From: Isoperla grammatica
Lineage: Eukaryota; Arthropoda; Insecta; Plecoptera; Perlodidae
DNA: 64,000 nucleotides
NCBI GenBank assembly: GCA_945910005.1
Contig: OX246741.1
Coordinates: 39,021,872 to 39,085,871 of the forward strand
Direction: 5' to 3'
The notes beneath the pieces were generated by a model. The model was given only the letters and a program-made list of their open reading frames with translations, was not told the DNA's origin and made no database searches. Of this stretch, positions 11,179-26,100 are shown piece after piece (the stretch's first letter is position 1; every line of letters begins with the position of its first letter). The position numbers and the translations under genes were made by a program.

Positions 11179-14100
11179 GGCGTGTCAACACTTGCATGCT
11201 TGGGTAGAAAGATGAGGCCCAGCAGAAGAACCCCCTAGTCCCCCTGACCATCAACCAACGCACGTAGAGAGCCATGATGAAGACGTGTGAATGAGGCGTG
11301 TCAACACTTGCATGCTTGGGTAGAAAGATGAGGCCCAGCAGAAGAACCCCCTAGTCCCCCTGACCATCAACCAACGCACGTAGAGAACCATGATGAAGAC
11401 GTGTGAATGAGGCGTGTCAACACTTGCATGCTTGGGTAGTAAGATGAGGCCCAGCAGAAGAACCCCCTAGTCCCCCTGACCATCAACCAACGCACGTAGA
11501 GAGCCATGATGAAGACGTGTGAATAAGGCGTGTCAACACTTGCATGCTTGGGTAGAAAGATGAGGCCCAGCAGAAGAACCCCCTAGTCCCCCTGACCATC
11601 AACCAACGCAAGTAGAGAGCCATGATGAAGACGTGTGAATGAGGCGTGTCAACACTTGCATGCTTGGGTAGAAAGATGAGGCCCAGCAGAAGAACCCCCT
11701 AGTCCCCCTGACCATCAACCAACGCACGTAGAGAGCCATGATGAAGACGTGTGAATGAGGCGTGTCAACACTTGCATGCTTGGGTAGTTAGATGAGGCCC
11801 AGCAGAAGAACCCCCTAGTCCCCCTGACCATCAACCAACGCACGTAGTGAGCCATGATGAAGACGTGTGAATGAGGCGTGTCAACACTTGCATGCTTGGG
11901 TAGTAAGATGAGGCCCAGCAGAAGAACCCCCTAGTCCCCCTGACCATCAACCAACGCACGTAGAGAGCCATGATGAAGACGTGTGAATGAGGCGTGTCAA
12001 CACTTGCATGCTTGGGTAGTAAGATGAGGCCCAGCAGAAGAACCCCCTAGTCCCCCTGACCATCAACCAACGCACGTAGAGAGCCATGATGAAGACGTGT
12101 GAATGAGGCGTGTCAACACTTGCATGCTTGGGTAGAAAGATGAGGCCCAGCAGAAGAACCCCCTAGTCCCCCTGACCATCAACCAACGCACGTAGAGAGC
12201 CATGATGAAGACGTGTGAATGAGGCGTGTCAACACTTGCATGCTTGGGTAGTAAGATGAGGCCCAGCAGAAGAACCCCCTAGTCCCCCTGACCATCAACC
12301 AACGCACGTAGTGAGCCATGATGAAGACGTGTGAATGAGGCGTGTCAACACTTTCATGCTTGGGTAGTAAGATGAAGCCCAGCAGAAGAACCCCCTAGTC
12401 CCCCTGACCATCAACCAACGCACGTAGAGAGCCATGATGAAGACGTGTGAATGAGGCGTGTCAACACTTGCATGCTTGGGTAGAAAGATGAGGCCCAGCA
12501 GAAGAACCCCCTAGTCCCCCTGACCATCAACCAACGCACGTAGAGAACCATGATGAAGACGTGTGAATGAGGCGTGTCAACACTTGCATGCTTGGGTAGT
12601 AAGATGAGGCCCAGCAGAAGAACCCCCTAGTCCCCCTGACCATCAACCAACGCACGTAGAGAGCCATGATGAAGACGTGTGAATAAGGCGTGTCAACACT
12701 TGCATGCTTGGGTAGAAAGATGAGGCCCAGCAGAAGAACCCCCTAGTCCCCCTGACCATCAACCAACGCACGTAGAGAGCCATGATGAAGACGTGTGAAT
12801 GAGGCGTGTCAACACTTGCATGCTTGGGTAGAAAGATGAGGCCCAGCAGAAGAACCCCCTAGTCCCCCTGACCATCAACCAACGCACGTAGAGAGCCATG
12901 ATGAAGACGTGTGAATGAGGCGTGTCAACACTTGCATGCTTGGGTAGTTAGATGAGGCCCAGCAGAAGAACCCCCTAGTCCCCCTGACCATCAACCAACG
13001 CACGTAGAGAGCCATGATGAAGACGTGTGAATGAGGCGTGTCAACACTTGCATGCTTGGGTAGAAAGATGAGGCCCAGCAGAAGAACCCCCTAGTCCCCC
13101 TGACCATCAACCAACGCACGTAGAGAGCCATGATGAAGACGTGTGAATGAGGCGTGTCAACACTTGCATGCTTGGGTAGTAAGATGAGGCCCAGCAGAAG
13201 AACCCCCTAGTCCCCCTGACCATCAACCAACGCACGTAGAGAGCCATGATGAAGACGTGTGAATGAGGCGTGTCAACACTTGCATGCTTGGGTAGTAAGA
13301 TGAGGCCCAGCAGAAGAACCCCCTAGTCCCCCTGACCATCAACCAACGCACGTAGAGAGCCATGATGAAGACGTGTGAATGAGGCGTGTCAACACTTGCA
13401 TGCTTGGGTAGTAAGATGAGGCCCAGCAGAAGAACCCCCTAGTCCCCCTGACCATCAACCAACGCACGTAGAGAGCCATGATGAAGACGTGTGAATGAGG
13501 CGTGTCAACACTTGCATGCTTGGGTAGTAAGATGAGGCCCAGCAGAAGAACCCCCTAGTCCCCCTGACCATCAACCAACGCACGTAGAGAGCCATGATGA
13601 AGACGTGTGAATGAGGCGTGTCAACACTTGCATGCTTGGGTAGAAAGATGAGGCCCAGCAGAAGAACCCCCTAGTCCCCCTGACCATCAACCAACGCACG
13701 TAGAGAGCCATGATGAAGACGTGTGAATGAGGCGTGTCAACACTTGCATGCTTGGGTAGTAAGATGAAGCCCAGCAGAAGAACCCCCTAGTCCCCCTGAC
13801 CATCAACCAACGCACGTAGAGAGCCATGATGAAGACGTGTGAATGAGGCGTGTCAACACTTGCATGCTTGGGTAGTAAGATGAGGCCCAGCAGAAGAACC
13901 CCCTAGTCCCCCTGACCATCAACCAACGCACGTAGAGAGCCATGATGAAGACGTGTGAATGAGGCGTGTCAACACTTGCATGCTTGGGTAGAAAGATGAG
14001 GCCCAGCAGAAGAACCCCCTAGTCCCCCTGACCATCAACCAACGCACGTAGAGAGCCATGATGAAGACGTGTGAATGAGGCGTGTCAACACTTGCATGCT

Positions 14101-17100
14101 TGGGTAGTAAGATGAGGCCCAGCAGAAGAACCCCCTAGTCCCCCTGACCATCAACCAACGCACGTAGAGAGCCATGATGAAGACGTGTGAATGAGGCGTG
14201 TCAACACTTGCATGCTTGGGTAGTAAGATGAGGCCCAGCAGAAGAACCCCCTAGTCCCCCTGACCATCAACCAACGCACGTAGAGAGCCATGATGAAGAC
14301 GTGTGAATGAGGCGTGTCAACACTTGCATGCTTGGGTAGTAAGATGAGGCCCAGCAGAAGAACCCCCTAGTCCCCCTGACCATCAACCAACGCACGTAGA
14401 GAGCCATGATGAAGACGTGTGAATGAGGCGTGTCAACACTTGCATGCTTGGGTAGTAAGATGAGGCCCAGCAGAAGAACCCCCTAGTCCCCCTGACCATC
14501 AACCAACGCACATAGAGAGCCATGATGAAGACGTGTGAATGAGGCGTGTCAACACTTGCATGCTTGGGTAGTAAGATGAGGCCCAGCAGAAGAACCCCCT
14601 AGTCCCCCTGACCATCAACCAACGCACGTAGAGAGCCATGATGAAGACGTGTGAATGAGGCGTGTCAACACTTGCATGCTTGGGTAGTAAGATGAGGCCC
14701 AGCAGAAGAACCCCCTAGTCCCCCTGACCATCAACCAACGCACATAGAGAGCCATGATGAAGACGTGTGAATGAGGCGTGTCAACACTTGCATGCTTGGG
14801 TAGTAAGATGAGGCCCAGCAGAAGAACCCCCTAGTCCCCCTGACCATCAACCAACGCACGTAGAGAGCCATGATGAAGACGTGTGAATGAGGCGTGTCAA
14901 CACTTGCATGCTTGGGTAGTAAGATGAGGCCCAGCAGAAGAACCCCCTAGTCCCCCTGACCATCAACCAACGCACGTAGAGAGCCATGATGAAGACGTGT
15001 GAATGAGGCGTGTCAACACTTGCATGCTTGGGTAGTAAGATGAGGCCCAGCAGAAGAACCCCCTAGTCCCCCTGACCATCAACCAACGCACGTAGAGAGC
15101 CATGATGAAGACGTGTGAATGAGGCGTGTCAACACTTGCATGCTTGGGTAGTAAGATGAGGCCCAGCAGAAGAACCCCCTAGTCCCCCTGACCATCAACC
15201 AACGCACGTAGAGAGCCATGATGAAGACGTGTGAATGAGGCGTGTCAACACTTGCATGCTTGGGTAGTAAGATGAGGCCCAGCAGAAGAACCCCCTAGTC
15301 CCCCTGACCATCAACCAACGCACGTAGAGAGCCATGATGAAGACGTGTGAATGAGGCGTGTCAACACTTGCATGCTTGGGTAGTAAGATGAGGCCCAGCA
15401 GAAGAACCCCCTAGTCCCCCTGACCATCAACCAACGCACGTAGAGAGCCATGATGAAGACGTGTGAATGAGGCGTGTCAACACTTGCATGCTTGGGTAGA
15501 AAGATGAGGCCCAGCAGAAGAACCCCCTAGTCCCCCTGACCATCAACCAACGCACGTAGAGAGCCATGATGAAGACGTGTGAATGAGGCGTGTCAACACT
15601 TGCATGCTTGGGTAGTAAGATGAGGCCCAGCAGAAGAACCCCCTAGTCCCCCTGACCATCAACCAACGCACGTAGAGAGCCATGATGAAGACGTGTGAAT
15701 GAGGCGTGTCAACACTTGCATGCTTGGGTAGAAAGATGAGGCCCAGCAGAAGAACCCCCTAGTCCCCCTGACCATCAACCAACGCACGTAGAGAGCCATG
15801 ATGAAGACGTGTGAATGAGGCGTGTCAACACTTGCATGCTTGGGTAGAAAGATGAGGCCCAGCAGAAGAACCCCCTAGTCCCCCTGACCATCAACCAACG
15901 CACGTAGAGAGCCATGATGAAGACGTGTGAATGAGGCGTGTCAGCACTTGCATGCTTGGGTAGTAAGATGAGGCCCAGCAGAAGAACCCCCTAGTCCCCC
16001 TGACCATCAACCAACGCACGTAGAGAGCCATGATGTAGACGTGTGAATGAGGCGTGTCAACACTTGCATGCTTGGGTAGAAAGATGAGGCCCAGCAGAAG
16101 AACCCCCTAGTCCCCCTGACCATCAACCAACGCACGTAGAGAGCCATGATGAAGACGTGTGAATGAGGCGTGTCAACACTTGCATGCTTGGGTAGAAAGA
16201 TGAGGCCCAGCAGAAGAACCCCCTAGTCCCCCTGACCATCAACCAACGCACGTAGAGAGCCATGATGAAGACGTGTGAATGAGGCGTGTCAACACTTGCA
16301 TGCTTGGGTAGAAAGATGAGGCCCAGCAGAAGAACCCCCTAGTCCCCCTGACCATCAACCAACGCACGTAGAGAGCCATGATGAAGACGTGTGAATGAGG
16401 CGTGTCAACACTTGCATGCTTGGGTAGTAAGATGAGGCCCAGCAGAAGAACCCCCTAGTCCCCCTGACCATCAACCAACGCACGTAGAGAGCCATGATGA
16501 AGACGTGTGAATGAGGCGTGTCAACACTTGCATGCTTGGGTAGTAAGATGAGGCCCAGCAGAAGAACCCCCTAGTCCCCCTGACCATCAACCAACGCACG
16601 TAGAGAGCCATGATGAAGACGTGTGAATGAGGCGTGTCAACACTTGCATGCTTGGGTAGTAAGATGAGGCCCAGCAGAAGAACCCCCTAGTCCCCCTGAC
16701 CATCAACCAACGCACGTAGAGAGCCATGATGAAGACGTGTGAATGAGGCGTGTCAACACTTGCATGCTTGGGTAGAAAGATGAGGCCCAGCAGAAGAACC
16801 CCCTAGTCCCCCTGACCATCAACCAACGCACGTAGAGAGCCATGATGAAGACGTGTGAATGAGGCGTGTCAACACTTGCATGCTTGGGTAGAAAGATGAG
16901 GCCCAGCAGAAGAACCCCCTAGTCCCCCTGACCATCAACCAACGCACGTAGAGAGCCATGATGAAGACGTGTGAATGAGGCGTGTCAACACTTGCATGCT
17001 TGGGTAGTAAGATGAGGCCCAGCAGAAGAACCCCCTAGTCCCCCTGACCATCAACCAACGCACGTAGAGAGCCATGATGAAGACGTGTGAATGAGGCGTG

Positions 17101-20100
17101 TCAACACTTGCATGCTTGGGTAGAAAGATGAGGCCCAGCAGAAGAACCCCCTAGTCCCCCTGACCATCAACCAACGCACGTAGAGAGCCATGATGAAGAC
17201 GTGTGAATGAGGCGTGTCAACACTTGCATGCTTGGGTAGAAAGATGAGGCCCAGCAGAAGAACCCCCTAGTCCCCCTGACCATCAACCAACGCACGTAGA
17301 GAGCCATGATGAAGACGTGTGAATGAGGCGTGTCAACACTTGCATGCTTGGGTAGAAAGATGAGGCCCAGCAGAAGAACCCCCTAGTCCCCCTGACCATC
17401 AACCAACGCACGTAGAGAGCCATGATGAAGACGTGTGAATGAGGCGTGTCAACACTTGCATGCTTGGGTAGTAAGATGAGGCCCAGCAGAAGAACCCCCT
17501 AGTCCCCCTGACCATCAACCAACGCACGTAGAGAGCCATGATGAAGACGTGTGAATGAGGCGTGTCAACACTTGCATGCTTGGGTAGTAAGATGAGGCCC
17601 AGCAGAAGAACCCCCTAGTCCCCCTGACCATCAACCAACGCACGTAGAGAGCCATGATGAAGACGTGTGAATGAGGCGTGTCAACACTTGCATGCTTGGG
17701 TAGTAAGATGAGGCCCAGCAGAAGAACCCCCTAGTCCCCCTGACCATCAACCAACGCACGTAGAGAGCCATGATGAAGACGTGTGAATGAGGCGTGTCAA
17801 CACTTGCATGCTTGGGTAGTAAGATGAGGCCCAGCAGAAGAACCCCCTAGTCCCCCTGACCATCAACCAACGCACGTAGAGAGCCATGATGAAGACGTGT
17901 GAATGAGGCGTGTCAACACTTGCATGCTTGGGTAGTTAGATGAGGCCCAGCAGAAGAACCCCCTAGTCCCCCTGACCATCAACCAACGCACGTAGAGAGC
18001 CATGATGAAGACGTGTGAATGAGGCGTGTCAACACTTGCATGCTTGGGTAGTAAGATGAGGCCCAGCAGAAGAACCCCCTAGTCCCCCTGACCATCAACC
18101 AACGCACGTAGAGAGCCATGATGAAGACGTGTGAATGAGGCGTGTCAACACTTGCATGCTTGGGTAGTAAGATGAGGCCCAGCAGAAGAACCCCCTAGTC
18201 CCCCTGACCATCAACCAACGCACGTAGAGAGCCATGATGTAGACGTGTGAATGAGGCGTGTCAACACTTGCATGCTTGGGTAGTAAGATGAGGCCCAGCA
18301 GAAGAACCCCCTAGTCCCCCTGACCATCAACCAACGCACGTAGAGAGCCATGATGAAGACGTGTGAATGAGGCGTGTCAACACTTGCATGCTTGGGTAGA
18401 AAGATTAGGCCCAGCAGAAGAACCCCCTAGTCCCCCTGACCATCAACCAACGCACGTAGAGAGCCATGATGAAGACGTGTGAATGAGGCGTGTCAACACT
18501 TGCATGCTTGGGTAGTAAGATGAGGCCCAGCAGAAGAACCCCCTAGTCCCCCTGACCATCAACCAACGCACGTAGAGAGCCATGATGTAGACGTGTGAAT
18601 GAGGCGTGTCAACACTTGCATGCTTGGGTAGTAAGATGAGGCCCAGCAGAAGAACCCCCTAGTCCCCCTGACCATCAACCAACGCACGTAGAGAGCCATG
18701 ATGAAGACGTGTGAATGAGGCGTGTCAACACTTGCATGCTTGGGTAGAAAGATGAGGCCCAGCAGAAGAACCCCCTAGTCCCCCTGACCATCAACCAACG
18801 CACGTAGAGAGCCATGATGAAGACGTGTGAATGAGGCGTGTCAACACTTGCATGCTTGGGTAGAAAGATTAGGCCCATCAGAAGAACCCCCTAGTCCCCC
18901 TGACCATCAACCAACGCACGTAGAGAGCCATGATGAAGACGTGTGAATGAGGCGTGTCAACACTTGCATGCTTGGGTAGTAAGATGAGGCCCAGCAGAAG
19001 AACCCCCTAGTCCCCCTGACCATCAACCAACGCACGTAGAGAGCCATGATGAAGACGTGTGAATGAGGCGTGTCAACACTTGCATGCTTGGGTAGTAAGA
19101 TGAGGCCCAGCAGAAGAACCCCCTAGTTTTCTGACCATCAACCAACGCACGTAGAGAGCCATGATGAAGACGTGTGAATGAGGCGTGTCAACACTTGCAT
19201 GCTTGGGTAGTAAGATGAGGCCCAGCAGAAGAACCCCCTAGTCCCCCTGACCATCAACCAACGCACGTAGAGAGCCATGATGAAGACGTGTGAATGAGGC
19301 GTGTCAACACTTGCATGCTTGGGTAGTAAGATGAGGCCCAGCAGAAGAACCCCCTAGTCCCCCTGACCATCAACCAACGCACGTAGAGAGCCATGATGAA
19401 GACGTGTGAATGAGGCGTGTCAACACTTGCATGCTTGGGTAGTAAGATGAGGCCCAGCAGAAGAACCCCCTAGTCCCCCTGACCATCAACCAACGCACGT
19501 AGAGAGCCATGATGAAGACGTGTGAATGAGGCGTGTCAACACTTGCATGCTTGGGTAGTAAGATGAGGCCCAGCAGAAGAACCCCCTAGTCCCCCTGACC
19601 ATCAACCAACGCACGTAGAGAGCCATGATTAAGACGTGTGAATGAGGCGTGTCAACACTTGCATGCTTGGGTAGTAAGATGAGGCCCAGCAGAAGAACCC
19701 CCTAGTCCCCCTGACCATCAACCAACGCACGTAGAGAGCCATGATGAAGACGTGTGAATGAGGCGTGTCAACACTTGCATGCTTGGGTAGTAAGATGAGG
19801 CCCAGCAGAAGAACCCCCTAGTCCCCCTGACCATCAACCAACGCACGTAGAGAGCCATGATAGAGACGTGTGAATGAGGCGTGTCAACACTTGCATGCTT
19901 GGGTAGTAAGATGAGGCCCAGCAGAAGAACCCCCTAGTCCCCCTGACCATCAACCAACGCACGTAGAGAGCCATGATGAAGACGTGTGAATGAGGCGTGT
20001 CAACACTTGCATGCTTGGGTAGAAAGATGAGGCCCAGCAGAAGAACCCCCTAGTCCCCCTGACCATCAACCAACGCACGTAGAGAGCCATGATGAAGACG

Positions 20101-23100
20101 TGTGAATGAGGCGTGTCAACACTTGCATGCTTGGGTAGAAAGATGAGGCCCAGCAGAAGAACCCCCTAGTCCCCCTGACCATCAACCAACGCACGTAGAG
20201 AGCCATGATGAAGACGTGTGAATGAGGCGTGTCAACACTTGCATGCTTGGGTAGTAAGATGAGGCCCAGCAGAAGAACCCCCTAGTCCCCCTGACCATCA
20301 ACCAACGCACGTAGAGAGCCATGATGAAGACGTGTGAATGAGGCGTGTCAGCACTTGCATGCTTGGGTAGTTAGATGAGGCCCAGCAGAAGAACCCCCTA
20401 GTCCCCCTGACCATCAACCAACGCACGTAGAGAGCCATGATGAAGACGTGTGAATGAGGCGTGTCAACACTTGCATGCTTGGGTAGTAAGATGAGGCCCA
20501 GCAGAAGAACCCCCTAGTCCCCCTGACCATCAACCAACGCACGTAGAGAGCCATGATGAAGACGTGTGAATGAGGCGTGTCAACACTTGCATGCTTAGGT
20601 AGAAAGATGAGGCCCAGCAGAAGAACCCCCTAGTCCCCCTGACCATCAACCAACGCACGTAGAGAGCCATGATGAAGACGTGTGAATGAGGCGTGTCAAC
20701 ACTTGCATGCTTGGGTAGTAAGATGAGGCCCAGCAGAAGAACCCCCTAGTCCCCCTGACCATCAACCAACGCACGTAGAGAGCCATGATGAAGACGTGTG
20801 AATGAGGCGTGTCAACACTTGCATGCTTGGGTAGAAAGATGAGGCCCAGCAGAAGAACCCCCTAGTCCCCCTGACCATCAACCAACGCACGTAGAGAGCC
20901 ATGATGAAGACGTGTGAATAAGGCGTGTCAACACTTGCATGCTTGGGTAGTAAAATGAGGCCCAGCAGAAGAACCCCCTAGTCCCCCTGACCATCAACCA
21001 ACGCACGTAGAGAGCCATGATGAAGACGTGTGAATGAGGCGTGTCAACACTTGCATGCTTGGGTAGAAAGATGAGGCCCAGCAGAAGAACCCCCTAGTCC
21101 CCCTGACCATCAACCAACGCACGTAGAGAGCCATGATGAAGACGTGTGAATGAGGCGTGTCAACACTTGCATGCTTGGGTAGAAAGATGAGGCCCAGCAG
21201 AAGAACCCCCTAGTCCCCCTGACCATCAACCAACGCACGTAGAGAGCCATGATGAAGACGTGTGAATGAGGCGTGTCAACACTTGCATGCTTGGGTAGAA
21301 AGATGAGGCCCAGCAGAAGAACCCCCTAGTCCCCCTGACCATCAACCAACGCACGTAGTGAGCCATGATGAAGACGTGTGAATGAGGCGTGTCAACACTT
21401 GCATGCTTGGGTAGTAAGATGAGGCCCAGCAGAAGAACCCCCTAGTCCCCCTGACCATCAACCAACGCACGTAGAGAGCCATGATGAAGACGTGTGAATG
21501 AGGCGTGTCAGCACTTGCATGCTGGGGTAGAAAGATGAGGCCCAGCATAAGAACCCCCTAGTCCCCCTGACCATCAACCAACGCACGTAGAGAGCCATGA
21601 TGAAGACGTGTGAATGAGGCGTGTCAACACTTGCATGCTTGGGTAGAAAGATGAGGCCCAGCAGAAGAACCCCCTAGTCCCCCTGACCATCAACCAACGC
21701 ACGTAGTGAGCCATGATGAAGACGTGTGAATGAGGCGTGTCAACACTTGCATGCTTGGGTAGAAAGATGAGGCCCAGCAGAAGAACCCCCTAGTCCCCCT
21801 GACCATCAACCAACGCACGTAGAGAGCCATGATGAAGACGTGTGAATGAGGCGTGTCAACACTTGCATGCTTGGGTAGAAAGATGAGGCCCAGCAGAAGA
21901 ACCCCCTAGTCCCCCTGACCATCAACCAACGCACGTAGAGAGCCATGATGAAGACGTGTGAATGAGGCGTGTCAACACTTGCATGCTTGGGTAGAAAGAT
22001 GAGGCCCAGCAGAAGAACCCCCTAGTCCCCCTGACCATCAACCAACGCACGTAGAGAGCCATGATGAAGACGTGTGAATGAGGCGTGTCAACACTTGCAT
22101 GCTTGGGTAGAAAGATGAGGCCCAGCAGAAGAACCCCCTAGTCCCCCTGACCATCAACCAACGCACGTAGAGAGCCATGATGAAGACGTGTGAATGAGGC
22201 GTGTCAGCACTTGCATGCTTGGGTAGTAAGATGAGGCCCAGCAGAAGAACCCCCTAGTCCCCCTGACCATCAACCAACGCACGTAGAGAGCCATGATGAA
22301 GACGTGTGAATGAGGCGTGTCAACACTTGCATGCTTGGGTAGAAAGATGAGGCCCAGCAGAAGAACCCCCTAGTCCCCCTGACCATCAACCAACGCACGT
22401 AGTGAGCCATGATGAAGACGTGTGAATGAGGCGTGTCAACACTTGCATGCTTGGGTAGTAAGATGAGGCCCAGCAGAAGAACCCCCTAGTCCCCCTGACC
22501 ATCAACCAACGCACGTAGAGAGCCATGATGAAGACGTGTGAATGAGGCGTGTCAACACTTGCATGCTTGGGTAGAAAGATGAGGCCCAGCAGAAGAACCC
22601 CCTAGTCCCCCTGACCATCAACCAACGCACGTAGAGAGCCATGATGAAGACGTGTGAATGAGGCGTGTCAACACTTGCATGCTTGGGTAGAAAGATGAGG
22701 CCCAGCAGAAGAACCCCCTAGTCCCCCTGACCATCAACCAACGCACGTAGAGAGCCATGATGAAGACGTGTGAATGAGGCGTGTCAACACTTGCATGCTT
22801 GGGTAGTAAGATGAGGCCCAGCAGAAGAACCCCCTAGTCCCCCTGACCATCAACCAACGCACGTAGAGAGCCATGATGAAGACGTGTGAATGAGGCGTGT
22901 CAACACTTGCATGCTTGGGTAGAAAGATGAGGCCCAGCAGAAGAACCCCCTAGTCCCCCTGACCATCAACCAACGCACGTAGAGAGCCATGATGAAGACG
23001 TGTGAATGAGGCGTGTCAACACTTGCATGCTTGGGTAGTTAGATGAGGCCCAGCAGAAGAACCCCCTAGTCCCCCTGACCATCAACCAACGCACGTAGAG

Positions 23101-26100
23101 AGCCATGATGAAGACGTGTGAATGTGGCGTGTCAACACTTGCATGCTTGGGTAGAAAGATGAGGCCCAGCAGAAGAACCCCCTAGTCCCCCTGACCATCA
23201 ACCAACGCACGTAGAGAGCCATGATGAAGACGTGTGAATGAGGCGTGTCAACACTTGCATGCTTGGGTAGTTAGATGAGGCCCAGCAGAAGAACCCCCTA
23301 GTCCCCCTGACCATCAACCAACGCACGTAGAGAGCCATGATGAAGACGTGTGAATGAGGCGTGTCAACACTTGCATGCTTGGGTAGAAAGATGAGGCCCA
23401 GCAGAAGAACCCCCTAGTCCCCCTGACCATCAACCAACGCACGTAGAGAGCCATGATGAAGACGTGTGAATGAGGCGTGTCAACACTTGCATGCTTGGGT
23501 AGTAAGATGAGGCCCAGCAGAAGAACCCCCTAGTCCCCCTGACCATCAACCAACGCACGTAGAGAGCCATGATGAAGACGTGTGAATGAGGCGTGTCAAC
23601 ACTTGCATGCTTGGGTAGTAAGATGAGGCCCAGCAGAAGAACCCCCTAGTCCCCCTGACCATCAACCAACGCACGTAGAGAGCCATGATGAAGACGTGTG
23701 AATGAGGCGTGTCAACACTTGCATGCTTGGGTAGTAAGATGAGGCCCAGCAGAAGAACCCCCTAGTCCCCCTGACCATCAACCAACGCACGTAGAGAGCC
23801 ATGATGAAGACGTGTGAATGAGGCGTGTCAACACTTGCATGCTTGGGTAGTAAGATGAGGCCCAGCAGAAGAACCCCCTAGTCCCCCTGACCATCAACCA
23901 ACGCACGTAGAGAGCCATGATGAAGACGTGTGAATGAGGCGTGTCAACACTTGCATGCTTGGGTAGTAAGATGAGGCCCAGCAGAAGAACCCCCTAGTCC
24001 CCCTGACCATCAACCAACGCACGTAGAGAGCCATGATGAAGACGTGTGAATGAGGCGTGTCAACACTTGCATGCTTGGGTAGTAAGATGAGGCCCAGCAG
24101 AAGAACCCCCTAGTCCCCCTGACCATCAACCAACGCACGTAGAGAGCCATGATGAAGACGTGTGAATGAGGCGTGTCAACACTTGCATGCTTGGGTAGTA
24201 AGATGAGGCCCAGCAGAAGAACCCCCTAGTCCCCCTGACCATCAACCAACGCACGTAGTGAGCCATGATGAAGACGTGTGAATGAGGCGTGTCAACACTT
24301 GCATGCTTGGGTAGAAAGATGAGGCCCAGCAGAAGAACCCCCTAGTCCCCCTGACCATCAACCAACGCACGTAGAGAGCCATGATGAAGACGTGTGAATG
24401 AGGCGTGTCAACACTTGCATGCTTGGGTAGTAAGATGAGGCCCAGCAGAAGAACCCCCTAGTCCCCCTGACCATCAACCAACGCACGTAGAGAGCCATGA
24501 TGAAGACGTGTGAATGAGGCGTGTCAACACTTGCATGCTTGGGTAGTAAGATGAGGCCCAGCAGAAGAACCCCCTAGTCCCCCTGACCATCAACCAACGC
24601 ACGTAGAGAGCCATGATGAAGACGTGTGAATGAGGCGTGTCAACACTTGCATGCTTGGGTAGTAAGATGAGGCCCAGCAGAAGAACCCCCTAGTCCCCCT
24701 GACCATCAACCAACGCACGTAGAGAGCCATGATGAAGACGTGTGAATGAGGCGTGTCAACACTTGCATGCTTGGGTAGTAAGATGAGGCCCAGCAGAAGA
24801 ACCCCCTAGTCCCCCTGACCATCAACCAACGCACGTAGTGAGCCATGATGAAGACGTGTGAATGAGGCGTGTCAACACTTGCATGCTTGGGTAGTAAGAT
24901 GAAGCCCAGCAGAAGAACCCCCTAGTCCCCCTGACCTTCAACCAACGCACGTAGAGAGCCATGATGTAGACGTGTGAATGAGGCGTGTCAACACTTGCAT
25001 GCTTGGGTAGTAAGATGAGGCCCAGCAGAAGAACCCCCTAGTCCCCCTGACCATCAACCAACGCACGTAGAGAGCCATGATGAAGACGTGTGAATGAGGC
25101 GTGTCAACACTTGCATGCTTGGGAAGTAAGATGAGGCCCAGCAGAAGAACCCCCTAGTCCCCCTGACCTTCAACCAACGCACGTAGAGAGCCATGATGTA
25201 GACGTGTGAATGAGGCGTGTCAACACTTGCATGCTTGGGTAGAAAGATGAGGCCCAGCAGAAGAACCCCCTAGTCCCCCTGACCATCAACCAACGCACGT
25301 AGTGAGCCATGATGAAGACGTGTGAATGAGGCGTGTCAACACTTGCATGCTTGGGTAGTAAGATGAGGCCCAGCAGAAGAACCCCCTAGTCCCCCTGACC
25401 ATCAACCAACGCACGTAGAGAGCCATGATGAAGACGTGTGAATGAGGCGTGTCAACACTTGCATGCTTGGGTAGAAAGATGAGGCCCAGCAGAAGAACCC
25501 CCTAGTCCCCCTGACCATCAACCAACGCACGTAGAGAGCCATGATGAAGACGTGTGAATGAGGCGTGTCAACACTTGCATACTTGGGTAGTAAGATGAGG
25601 CCCAGCAGAAGAACCCCCTAGTCCCCCTGACCATCAACCAACGCACGTAGAGAGCCATGATGAAGACGTGTGAATGAGGCGTGTCAACACTTGCATGCTT
25701 GGGTAGAAAGATGAGGCCCAGCAGAAGAACCCCCTAGTCCCCCTGACCATCAACCAACGCACGTAGAGAGCCATGATGAAGACGTGTGAATGAGGCGTGT
25801 CAACACTTGCATGCTTGGGTAGTAAGATGAGGCCCAGCAGAAGAACCCCCTAGTCCCCCTGACCATCAACCAACGCACGTAGAGAGCCATGATGAAGACG
25901 TGTGAATGAGGCGTGTCAACACTTGCATGCTTGGGTAGTAAGATGAGGCCCAGCAGAAGAACCCCCTAGTCCCCCTGACCATCAACCAACGCACGTAGAG
26001 AGCCATGATGAAGACGTGTGAATGAGGCGTGTCAACACTTGCATGCTTGGGTAGAAAGATGAGGCCCAGCAGAAGAACCCCCTAGTCCCCCTGACCATCA

